From Candidatus Kaiserbacteria bacterium RIFCSPHIGHO2_12_FULL_56_13 (lineage in GTDB: Bacteria > Patescibacteriota > Minisyncoccia > Phycocordibacterales > Phycocordibacteraceae), in assembly GCA_001781625.1 (NCBI GenBank), contig MFLS01000015.1, positions 1 through 7,580 of the forward strand: DNA of 7,580 nt, in the 5' to 3' direction. A model generated the notes under the pieces. That model worked only from the letters and a program-made list of their open reading frames with translations. It made no database searches and was not told the DNA's origin. This document shows positions 1 to 5,451 of the stretch, piece after piece (the stretch's first letter is position 1; the number at the start of each line of letters is the position of its first letter). A program made the position numbers and the translations under genes.

Positions 1-1
1 A

Positions 2-175
2 AAGATTTCAAAAGATTTGGAGGCCCTCATCCCGAAAGAAGACTGGAAGTATGTAAATAATGGCCTCGTCCTCTACGGCCGTTATATTTGCCCCGCCCGC
101 CCCCACGACTGCGCCAATCACCCCCTTACAAAGCTCTGGCCCCTTGCCCTCAAACGCTGGCCCAAAGCAGGGTGA
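2..175 (+). CDS. nth: Endonuclease III-like DNA glycosylase, C-terminal fragment
   Basis: This is the last 57 codons of a gene cut by the window's left edge, ending at TGA 173-175. The tail reads NNGLVLYGRYICPARPHDC and then ANHPLTKLWP, matching the C-terminal part of endonuclease III, where the pattern H-x-x-L-x-x-x-G-R-x-x-C leads into the [4Fe-4S] cluster loop. Endonuclease III removes oxidised pyrimidines and nicks abasic sites in base-excision repair. The family cluster is C-x6-C-x2-C-x5-C. Here the first two cysteines and the spacing are kept, but the third and fourth positions are His and Trp, so a normal cluster is unlikely. The HhH and catalytic Lys/Asp lie outside the window, so the exact glycosylase subtype is inferred from the tail only. 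The 6S-like RNA promoter begins 10 nt after the stop. Confidence 0.75.
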   Translation, partial: KISKDLEALIPKEDWKYVNNGLVLYGRYICPARPHDCANHPLTKLWPLALKRWPKAG

Positions 176-184
176 ATATCTCGC

Positions 185-213
185 TTGACTTTAGACTTGG
201 GCGAGAATAATCT
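185..213 (+). promoter_or_regulatory. Strong sigma70-type promoter of the 6S-like RNA
   Basis: TTGACT (185-190) and TAATCT (208-213) are separated by exactly 17 nt. Each hexamer has five of six consensus bases. The expected start about 7 nt downstream is A220, which is also the first paired base of the RNA's closing stem. It lies just after the stop codon of the endonuclease III gene. Confidence 0.75.
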
Positions 214-219
214 ATTCGC

Positions 220-411
220 AGTCCCGGCTCTTTGGAGCGCAGGCTGGCATCCCAACGGGTGTCGCGGGTTCTTGGTCTGGGGGGCTTTTAACGAGGCCAA
301 AACCATTCCACACCTGCGACAAGTGCTAAGCACGGTCTGTCATCCAGGAGCCGGGATTCCTGATCTTTGTTCGTTTTGCAAAGGACGCCTATAGCGTCCT
401 TTTTATTTTTT
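220..411 (+). ncRNA. ssrS: Structured small RNA, probably 6S RNA
   Basis: A stretch of about 190 nt lies between a near-consensus promoter and an intrinsic terminator and has no convincing reading frame. It folds into a long rod. The closing stem is 220-230 with 348-358 (11 bp, one G-U). An inner stem is 261-269 with 312-320 (9 bp, one G-U). The distal end has 273-276 with 302-305 and 283-287 with 294-298 around a 6-nt loop. The large internal region (231-260 opposite 321-347) carries a small hairpin on its 3' side, GTGC-TAA-GCAC at 323-333. Closing stem, open central bubble with a 3'-side mini-hairpin, and capped terminal stem form the architecture of 6S RNA, which mimics an open promoter and sequesters RNA polymerase. 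The pairings are read directly; the 6S identity is inferred from shape and size. The alternative is a cis-acting leader for the glycosylase gene at 437, since the terminator lies 25 nt before its start. Confidence 0.62.
380..411 (+). terminator. Intrinsic terminator of the 6S-like RNA
   Basis: A 9-bp perfect stem, AAAGGACGC (380-388) with GCGTCCTTT (394-402), has a 5-nt loop CTATA and runs into a T-rich tract (400-411, one interruption). It separates the small RNA from the downstream glycosylase gene. Confidence 0.88.
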
Positions 412-424
412 GTGCAAATGACGG

Positions 425-430
425 TACGAT
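425..430 (+). promoter_or_regulatory. Possible -10 element for the MutY-like gene
   Basis: TACGAT sits 6 nt before the GTG start codon, which would place transcription initiation at or very near the first codon and give a leaderless mRNA. There is no convincing -35 box (TTTATT at 402-407 is poor and overlaps the terminator tail). No clear Shine-Dalgarno sequence precedes the start, which fits leaderless initiation but does not prove it. Confidence 0.3.
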
Positions 431-436
431 ACAGGC

Positions 437-1264
437 GTGTCGTATACGGATTTCAGGAAAATAGTGTGGGTGCATTATAAAAAACACGGTAGACACACCT
501 TGCCGTGGAGGCAGACCCGTGACCCGTACGAGATTCTAGTTTCAGAAATGATGCTCCAGCAGACGCAAGTGGAGCGTGTCGTCCCATTTTATAAGCAGTT
601 TTTAAAACGATTCCCTACGCCTCAAGCACTCGCGCGAGCGCCGCTTTCGGCAGTACTCAAGGTGTGGCAGGGGCTTGGCTACAATCGCCGGGCAAAAATG
701 CTCCACCAAGCGGCGAAGGAGATTATGAAGCGCGGGATGCCGCAAAACGCGGCTGCATTTGAAAAACTGTCAGGAGCCGGCCCTTACACGGCGCGTGCCG
801 TTGCGGCATTCGCCTTCAGCCACAATGTCATGTTGGTTGAAACGAACACCCGCACAGCAGTCATTCACCATTTCTTCAATGCGTCAGCTGGTATGATATA
901 TCATACCAACGCACAAAAGGTTTCTGACAGCGAAATCGAGAGGATACTCAAGCACGCCCTCCCTAAGGGGAGGGCGTGCGAGTGGTATTGGGCGCTCATG
1001 GATTACGGCGCGCACCTCAAAGAGGAGGGAGTGAAGTTGAACAAGAAGAGCCGACGGTACATCAAGCAATCGAGATTCACGGGCTCACTTCGCGAGGCGC
1101 GCGGTGCGATCGTGCGGGCTCTCACGAAGAGACGTCAAGGCAAAACGACACTCGAAAACCTCCTCGGTGCCGCGCGCCGACTGCAGGTAAAGCGCGCGCT
1201 CGCCGCTCTCACAGAAGAAGGTCTTATACAAAAACGTAGTAAAACGTTCGCGCTCGCGCGGTGA
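437..1264 (+). CDS. MutY-like A/G-specific adenine glycosylase, without Fe-S cluster
   Basis: A 275-residue HhH-GPD glycosylase. The N-terminal pattern RHTLPWRQTRDPYEILVSE, then MMLQQTQV, is characteristic of MutY, and Glu37 falls exactly at the MutY catalytic glutamate position. The helix-hairpin-helix is LSGAGPYTARA (111-121). The HhH-GPD catalytic aspartate position is Glu135 in VETNTR, an acidic swap. After ALMDYGAHLK (186-195), where MutY carries four cluster cysteines, there are none; Cys181 is the only cysteine in the protein. MutY is about 350 residues with a C-terminal NUDIX-like 8-oxoguanine recognition domain; this protein stops earlier, and residues 213-275 look instead like a small basic helical or winged-helix-like tail. 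The expected role is removal of adenine opposite 8-oxoguanine, but specificity could differ without the recognition domain. GTG at 437 is chosen because the N-terminal homology begins at once. It lies 25 nt after a terminator, so it is transcribed separately. Confidence 0.85.
   Translation: MSYTDFRKIVWVHYKKHGRHTLPWRQTRDPYEILVSEMMLQQTQVERVVPFYKQFLKRFPTPQALARAPLSAVLKVWQGLGYNRRAKMLHQAAKEIMKRGMPQNAAAFEKLSGAGPYTARAVAAFAFSHNVMLVETNTRTAVIHHFFNASAGMIYHTNAQKVSDSEIERILKHALPKGRACEWYWALMDYGAHLKEEGVKLNKKSRRYIKQSRFTGSLREARGAIVRALTKRRQGKTTLENLLGAARRLQVKRALAALTEEGLIQKRSKTFALAR
889..908. repeat. Perfect 20-bp palindrome inside the MutY-like gene
   Basis: TGGTATGATA is followed directly by its exact reverse complement TATCATACCA, with no spacer. 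The segment codes for residues around AGMIYHTN (151-158), in a stretch between the HHFF and VSDSEIERIL segments. It could be an operator-like site, a small palindromic insertion, or chance. Confidence 0.8.
952..979. repeat. GC-rich 12-bp perfect stem-loop inside the MutY-like gene
   Basis: Arms GCACGCCCTCCC (952-963) and GGGAGGGCGTGC (968-979) pair perfectly around a TAAG loop. They code for HALPKGRAC (173-181), just before the conserved EWYWALMDYG segment. No T-tract follows, so it is not an intrinsic terminator. It may slow translation or transcription, or be a dispersed repeat. Confidence 0.8.
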
Positions 1265-1270
1265 AAAGCG

Positions 1271-1312
1271 TTATACAGGGTTCTCCACAGTTTTTCGACA
1301 GGTTTTTCCGCA
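1271..1312 (+). other. Cluster of degenerate DnaA-box-like 9-mers
   Basis: Four 9-mers in the same orientation resemble the DnaA box TTATCCACA: TTATACAGG (1271), TTCTCCACA (1281, one mismatch), TTTTCGACA (1292, two mismatches) and TTTTCCGCA (1304, two mismatches). Their starts are 10, 11 and 12 bp apart, close to one helical turn. The cluster begins 6 nt after the MutY-like stop. Such tandem TTTTTCCACAG-type strings are typical of replication origins, but each copy is degenerate and no dnaA or dnaN is in view. It may be a DnaA titration site, a decayed or secondary origin element, or chance. Confidence 0.4.
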
Positions 1313-1474
1313 GATTTTGCTTGACAGAGAAAACAACTCACGAAACACTGAAGACAGGTTCGTTCTCCGGGCAGATCCTAAACTTACACTACAGTCCATA
1401 CTCGTGCAGGCGGGATGCCTGACACACAAAGGACTACTTATAATTTGGGGATCTGTAACCCCATGAGAATGAAC
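1313..1474. other. Intergenic region between convergent genes, no gene identified
   Basis: There is no credible coding region. Isolated promoter-like hexamers occur (TTGACA at 1321-1326 and TATAAT at 1439-1444, plus strand), but neither has a partner at proper spacing. A small nested inverted repeat is present: AGTCC (1393-1397) with GGACT (1431-1435), enclosing CAGGC (1407-1411) with GCCTG (1417-1421). GGGG (1447-1450) and CCCC (1459-1462) could form a further short hairpin. Confidence 0.45.
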
Positions 1475-1519
1475 GGGCAGGGACGCCCCACCCTCGGGTG
1501 GGGCGTCCCGCATCTGCCC
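1475..1519 (-). terminator. Long GC-rich hairpin just after the rnj stop, possible terminator
   Basis: The inner stem is 13 perfect base pairs (1480-1492 with 1497-1509) with loop CTCG. It can be extended by GGGCA (1475-1479) with TGCCC (1515-1519), leaving a 5-nt bulge. It starts 2 nt past the rnj stop codon on the minus strand. Neither strand has a following T-tract, so this is not a canonical intrinsic terminator. It could be a Rho-assisted or 3'-end-protecting structure shared by the two convergent transcripts. Confidence 0.45.
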
Positions 1520-1521
1520 TC

Positions 1522-3453
1522 CTACATCCCGATTAAGACCGGGATCACCATCGGCGCTTTATTCGTGCGACTGAAGAGAAACCCTGTCAGAGTGTCGGCA
1601 AGTTGATTCTTCACATAATCGAGGTCGATCGGGTTCATGCCGCGCGTTGAATCCTCGACGGTCTTTTTAATGAGGAGCCGCGCTTGATTTAAGAGATCTT
1701 GCGATTCGCGCAGGTAAATGAAGCCGCGCGAAATGATGTCAGGCGATTTGCGGAGTTTGCCCGTCTTAAGATTGACGGTCGCGATGATGACGAACATGCC
1801 GTCTTTCGCGAGCATCTGCCGGTCGCGTATCACGACCTCCTGCATATCGCCCACGGCAAAGCCATCGACCACGAGCGGAGTTGCGGGCACCTTCTGCTTG
1901 TGAATGTTAAACCGCTCCCCGTCTTCGATGTCGATGACCGAGCCGTTGTCGGCGAGGATGATGTTCTCGCGCGGAAAGCCGCTCTGCTCGACCGCCTTCG
2001 CGTGACAAGTGGTCATCGAGTAGTAGCCGTAGCCGGGCATGAAGAACTTCGCATTGACCTGCTTGTTCATCCACACGAGCTCCCCCGTGTTGCCGTGGCC
2101 GGTCGAGTGCACATCTGACGAGCGGTAGTGGATGATCGTCACCCTGTTGCGGTAGAGGTTGTCCTTCAAGCGTTGTACGGATATCTCGTTGCCGGGGATG
2201 ATCGACGAGGAGAGGACGATCGTATCGCGCTCGCTGAACTGGATATGTTTGTGTTGCTTGGTTGCGATGCGCATGAGGGCCGCGAACTCCTCACCCTGTG
2301 CTCCTGTTGAGAGGATCACGATCTTGTCGGGCGGATAGTCGCCGATCGCTTGTGCGGGGATGATCGTGTCCTTTGCGACCTCGAGGAGGCCAGCCTTCTG
2401 TGCGATCTCGATATTGGTGCGGATCGAGCGCCCTTCGGTCACCACCTTTTTACCGTACTTCTCGGCCGCTTGGATGATGCGGATCATGCGTTCGAACTGC
2501 GAAGCGAAGGTGCCGATGATGAGGCGGCCCGAGACGGTCTTGATGATCTCTTCGAGCGTTTGCTGAACGCGTTTTTCAGGGATAGAAAAGCCGTCTTTCT
2601 CGGCGTTCGTCGAGTCGGCGATAAAGAGGAGGTTCTTGTTTTTCGCAAGCTCGCCCCACACCTTTTGTTCGTGCGCGGTCGGGACGCCCTCTTCGTGTTC
2701 GAGCTTCAAGTCGCCTGAGACGACGATGTTGCCGTACGGGGTCTCAACCGAGACGCCCATCGAGTCGGGGATCGAGTGCGTGACGGGAAAGAATGTCATA
2801 CGCGTATTGCTGATGGTGATGGACTGCCCGGCTTCGACCGTGATGATCTCGGGCTTGGGGAGGTCAGGGTACTCCTCTTGCCGCTTCGCGATCATGATGG
2901 CCGTCGTGCGCTGGGTGTAGACCGGTGGGTTCCCGATCCTCGGGAGAATAAAGGGGATGCCGCCGATGTGATCGAGATGGCCATGCGTGATGATGACGGC
3001 GCGGACTCTCTCACGGTTCTTCTCAAGGTACTTGCTGTTGGGGAGCGTGTAGTCGGCGCCCGGCGCATCGTCTTCGACCCTGAAGTGGAAACCAATATCG
3101 AACACAAAGATGTCGCCATTCACATCGAGCGCGAGCATGTTACGCCCGACCTCCTCGACGCCCCCTAGGGGGACGACGCGCATTGTGTTTGCGGCAGGGG
3201 CCTCGGGGTAGTATTCGGCGCCTTGAGGCTTACGAAGCGGCGCGGTCGGGCGCCGGAGCATGCGCTCGATCCGTCGACGGACATTGCCGGGTCGCCCGCC
3301 ACGGCCGCCCGCGCGGCGGGGGCCGCGCGGGCCCTGCCCGCCGCCGCGGCCCTGGTCGGGCAGGCCGCGAAAAGGTCGCCCGCCGTGAGGAGGCGCAAAG
3401 GGTCTCCCCGGGGCGGGAGCAGGGCGAGGAGAAGGGGTTGGGATTGGGTTCAT
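1522..3453 (-). CDS. rnj: Ribonuclease J (metallo-beta-lactamase / beta-CASP nuclease)
   Basis: A 643-residue protein. RNase J combines 5'-to-3' exonuclease and endonuclease activity in mRNA decay and rRNA maturation. The core starts near residue 91 (MRVVPLGGVEEVGRN). The metallo-beta-lactamase signature HGHLDH is at 157-162, a further metal-ligand His is at 226 (THSIPDS) and Asp248 lies in SGDLK. The beta-CASP Asp motif is DSTN (280-283), and the STGHGN segment is at 450-455. The C-terminal domain includes ISRGFIYLRES (574-584) and ends IPVLIGM. Where bacterial RNase J normally has PIHGEYR, this protein has PGYGYYS (473-479), so the last metal-ligand His is Tyr475. Residues 1-70 form an extension rich in Pro, Gly and Arg with GRGGGQGPRGPRR and GGRGGRPG. 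The ATG start follows the upstream stop by 4 nt with no Shine-Dalgarno sequence, suggesting translational coupling. Internal Met65 or Met91 are alternative starts, but the reading frame and Arg-rich tail favour the long form. Confidence 0.93.
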   Translation of the reverse strand: MNPIPTPSPRPAPAPGRPFAPPHGGRPFRGLPDQGRGGGQGPRGPRRAGGRGGRPGNVRRRIERMLRRPTAPLRKPQGAEYYPEAPAANTMRVVPLGGVEEVGRNMLALDVNGDIFVFDIGFHFRVEDDAPGADYTLPNSKYLEKNRERVRAVIITHGHLDHIGGIPFILPRIGNPPVYTQRTTAIMIAKRQEEYPDLPKPEIITVEAGQSITISNTRMTFFPVTHSIPDSMGVSVETPYGNIVVSGDLKLEHEEGVPTAHEQKVWGELAKNKNLLFIADSTNAEKDGFSIPEKRVQQTLEEIIKTVSGRLIIGTFASQFERMIRIIQAAEKYGKKVVTEGRSIRTNIEIAQKAGLLEVAKDTIIPAQAIGDYPPDKIVILSTGAQGEEFAALMRIATKQHKHIQFSERDTIVLSSSIIPGNEISVQRLKDNLYRNRVTIIHYRSSDVHSTGHGNTGELVWMNKQVNAKFFMPGYGYYSMTTCHAKAVEQSGFPRENIILADNGSVIDIEDGERFNIHKQKVPATPLVVDGFAVGDMQEVVIRDRQMLAKDGMFVIIATVNLKTGKLRKSPDIISRGFIYLRESQDLLNQARLLIKKTVEDSTRGMNPIDLDYVKNQLADTLTGFLFSRTNKAPMVIPVLIGM

Positions 3454-3457
3454 AGGG

Positions 3458-5215
3458 TTATGGGTTAGGTATAAAAAACGGCCAGACAGATTCAGTTCTC
3501 ACGTGCCACTCTCTCACTGCAGCGAATCGGTCAGAGGGCGTAGTGATTTGAGGGAGAGCAACACCTCGAAGCTCTGTGGGCACCAGGTAGACAAAATGTG
3601 GTGCGTGCGTAAATGCCGCCGGGTAATCGGCCGCGATCGCGTCTTCGATCTTTTGCAGGTCGGCAAGACGCTCTTTCGGGTCGCTCGTCTGCCGCGCTTC
3701 TTCAAGCAAGGCATCGACGGTCTTATTGGCATAGAGGGCGATGTTGAGGCCCGGGTCGTTGCGCTCTTGCGAACTCCAGAAAGCATAGAGATCTTTATCG
3801 CGGCCGACGACCATGCCGAAAAGGAGAGCGTCGTATTTGCGGGGACGGATCACGTTTTGGTTCAGATCTCCCGGTTCATAGAGCTCGATGTCAATGGGGA
3901 TACCGAGCCGCTCCCAATCGGCCTTTACTGCGCTCGCGACCGCCTTCAACTCGGGCACATTAGAGGTCTTGACAGTGAACCTCTCGAGAGAGAGCTTAGC
4001 GCTCGCCTGCACCCATGCGCGTGTCGCGCGGTCGTAGCGCCAGCCGTTGTTCTCAAGTATGCGCGCCGCCTCGGCAGTCTGGTCAGCGAACGAGGGCACC
4101 GACGTCGGCGTAATGTCACTCCCTGGCGGCACGGGCCCGATAAGGGGCGTCGCGTAACCGCCTAAGACCTGCTGCGCGATAATCGATCGGTCGAGGGCAA
4201 GCGAGAGCGCCTTCCGCACTTCAAGACGCGCGAAGACGGCGTTGCTGCTTGAGTTGAAAAAGACGCCGAAGACGCGCGCATAGGGGGCAGTGAGCGTGCC
4301 CCCCTCTGGACGGCCGTAGGTGCTATCGACGCTCCCGTTCGCGAGCGCCTTTGAGAGATCTTCATCGCGAGAAAAGAAGCGGAGTTTGATGCTTGAAAGA
4401 TAAGGCCGCCCCAGAGGATACCGGGCATTGGCTACGAGTGCGTAATTCTCGACGAGGCCAGAGGCGTCTCGGACGATGCGAGCGGGCTTAAAGGGGCCGG
4501 CACCGACTGGCTCTAAGGTGAGAGCAGAGAAGGGGAATTGTTCGACGGGTATCCCTCGCCAAAGGCGGGCGGGGAGGATACCAAGTGTGGTGTTTTCGAG
4601 AAATGGGGCATAGGGCTTCGCGAGAGTGAAGGAGACCGTGCGCGTGCCTTCTGCAAGGGCGGTCACGCCACTCCAATTCGCGAACTCCGGGCTTTTGAGA
4701 GACGGGTCTTGGGCCTTTTGCACGGTGAAGACGACGTCGTCCGCGGTAATCGAGGTACCGTCTGAAAAGGCCGCGTCTTCGCGAATCGTAAAGGTGTAGG
4801 TCTTGCCATCCGGCGAGATCTCGTAGCTCTCGGCGATGACCGAGACAAGAGCGCCGTCTCCGGAGATGCCCATGAGCCCGGCGTAGGTGAGTGCGGTCAG
4901 ATCGCGGTCGGCGTCTGAAATCGCAAGCAAAGGATGCACGAAGCGCGGGCTGCCGACCGCGCCCTCGACCAAGGTTCCGCCGTACGCGGGGATAGGCACT
5001 AAGAGCTTCTGTTCGAGGGCGTAGAGGCCAACGGTAGTCGCGATGACTACTATCGCGGCGAGCGCATAGACGATCGCGCGGTCGCCTTTTGAGAGTGCGG
5101 CGAGGTGGGCCTCGAGCCGCTCAAAAAAGGCGACTCGGTAAGAGCGCGCGAGCTTTTCGCGCAAAGGAGCAAAACGCTCATTTACTTGGCGAGCATACTC
5201 GCTCCCAGAGCTCAT
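3458..5215 (-). CDS. Membrane-anchored extracellular solute-binding protein, family 5 (peptide/nickel type)
   Basis: A 585-residue protein of the DppA/OppA class (SBP_bac_5). The first 45 or so residues are charged and presumably cytoplasmic. One hydrophobic segment follows at about 47-67 (AIVYALAAIVVIATTVGLYAL), then the binding domain begins with GGTLVEGAVGSPRFVHPL (79-96). The family hallmark ADDVVFTVQKAQDP is at 158-171. There is no cysteine anywhere, so no lipoprotein lipobox; it appears to be held by an uncleaved N-terminal helix. These proteins usually deliver peptides or similar ligands to an ABC importer, but no permease or ATPase gene is adjacent, so partner and ligand are unknown. 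The start ATG overlaps the secG stop (ATGA), and the region before it is pyrimidine-rich without a Shine-Dalgarno sequence, so it is probably translated by coupling. It ends 4 nt before rnj. Family membership is confident; transport function is inferred. Confidence 0.88.
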   Translation of the reverse strand: MSSGSEYARQVNERFAPLREKLARSYRVAFFERLEAHLAALSKGDRAIVYALAAIVVIATTVGLYALEQKLLVPIPAYGGTLVEGAVGSPRFVHPLLAISDADRDLTALTYAGLMGISGDGALVSVIAESYEISPDGKTYTFTIREDAAFSDGTSITADDVVFTVQKAQDPSLKSPEFANWSGVTALAEGTRTVSFTLAKPYAPFLENTTLGILPARLWRGIPVEQFPFSALTLEPVGAGPFKPARIVRDASGLVENYALVANARYPLGRPYLSSIKLRFFSRDEDLSKALANGSVDSTYGRPEGGTLTAPYARVFGVFFNSSSNAVFARLEVRKALSLALDRSIIAQQVLGGYATPLIGPVPPGSDITPTSVPSFADQTAEAARILENNGWRYDRATRAWVQASAKLSLERFTVKTSNVPELKAVASAVKADWERLGIPIDIELYEPGDLNQNVIRPRKYDALLFGMVVGRDKDLYAFWSSQERNDPGLNIALYANKTVDALLEEARQTSDPKERLADLQKIEDAIAADYPAAFTHAPHFVYLVPTELRGVALPQITTPSDRFAAVREWHVRTESVWPFFIPNP

Positions 5216-5451
5216 GAAGAGGTAAGAAGGAAGTTCGTGGCGGCGGCGAGTACGAGAAGAATCGCGACAACGACCGTCGCGTTAAATAGAAATTTCTCTG
5301 CGCCGCGGCGCTTGTAGAAAGTTGACGCGAAATTGTCACCGCCGAAGGCTCCACCCAAACTCGAACCGCGCTGCTGTAGCACGATGCCGATTATGAGGAG
5401 GAGGGCGAGGGCAATAATCGCGTACGGCAGTGCCGATACGAGTGCCTCCAT
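5212..5451 (-). CDS. secG: Preprotein translocase subunit SecG
   Basis: A 79-residue protein with two hydrophobic helices, about residues 8-24 (LPYAIIALALLLIIGIV) and the last 20 or so residues (VVVAILLVLAAATNFLL). They are joined by the SecG-like loop LQQRGSSLGGAFGGDNFASTFYKRRG. SecG is the small non-essential subunit of the SecYEG channel and assists SecA-driven export. ATG at 5449-5451 is chosen because it is preceded by GGGGGT with suitable spacing and gives the usual SecG length of about 75 residues. A TTG at 5485-5487 would add 12 poorly matching residues. It is the first gene of the secG, solute-binding protein, rnj operon, and its stop overlaps the next start by ATGA. Confidence 0.88.
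   Translation of the reverse strand: MEALVSALPYAIIALALLLIIGIVLQQRGSSLGGAFGGDNFASTFYKRRGAEKFLFNATVVVAILLVLAAATNFLLTSS

Noticed and set aside
185..394. A 69-codon plus-strand reading frame in the region 185-394
   Set aside because: It begins within the -35 box and runs through the structured RNA into the terminator stem. It has no ribosome-binding site and no recognisable protein features.
1321..1326. Perfect TTGACA on the plus strand
   Set aside because: The best -10 at 17 nt is AACACT, only three of six matches, and nothing recognisable lies downstream.
1439..1444. Perfect TATAAT on the plus strand in the 1265-1521 gap
   Set aside because: There is no -35 at 16-18 nt; the nearest CTGACA (1419-1424) is only 14 nt away, and no gene follows on that strand.
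1699..2118. Plus-strand reading frame antisense to rnj
   Set aside because: It is a shadow of the strongly conserved rnj frame caused by high GC; its sequence has no family resemblance.
3503..4165. 220-codon plus-strand reading frame antisense to the solute-binding protein
   Set aside because: The minus strand carries a clear family-5 binding protein; the antisense translation is rich in Arg and His, with no domain signal.
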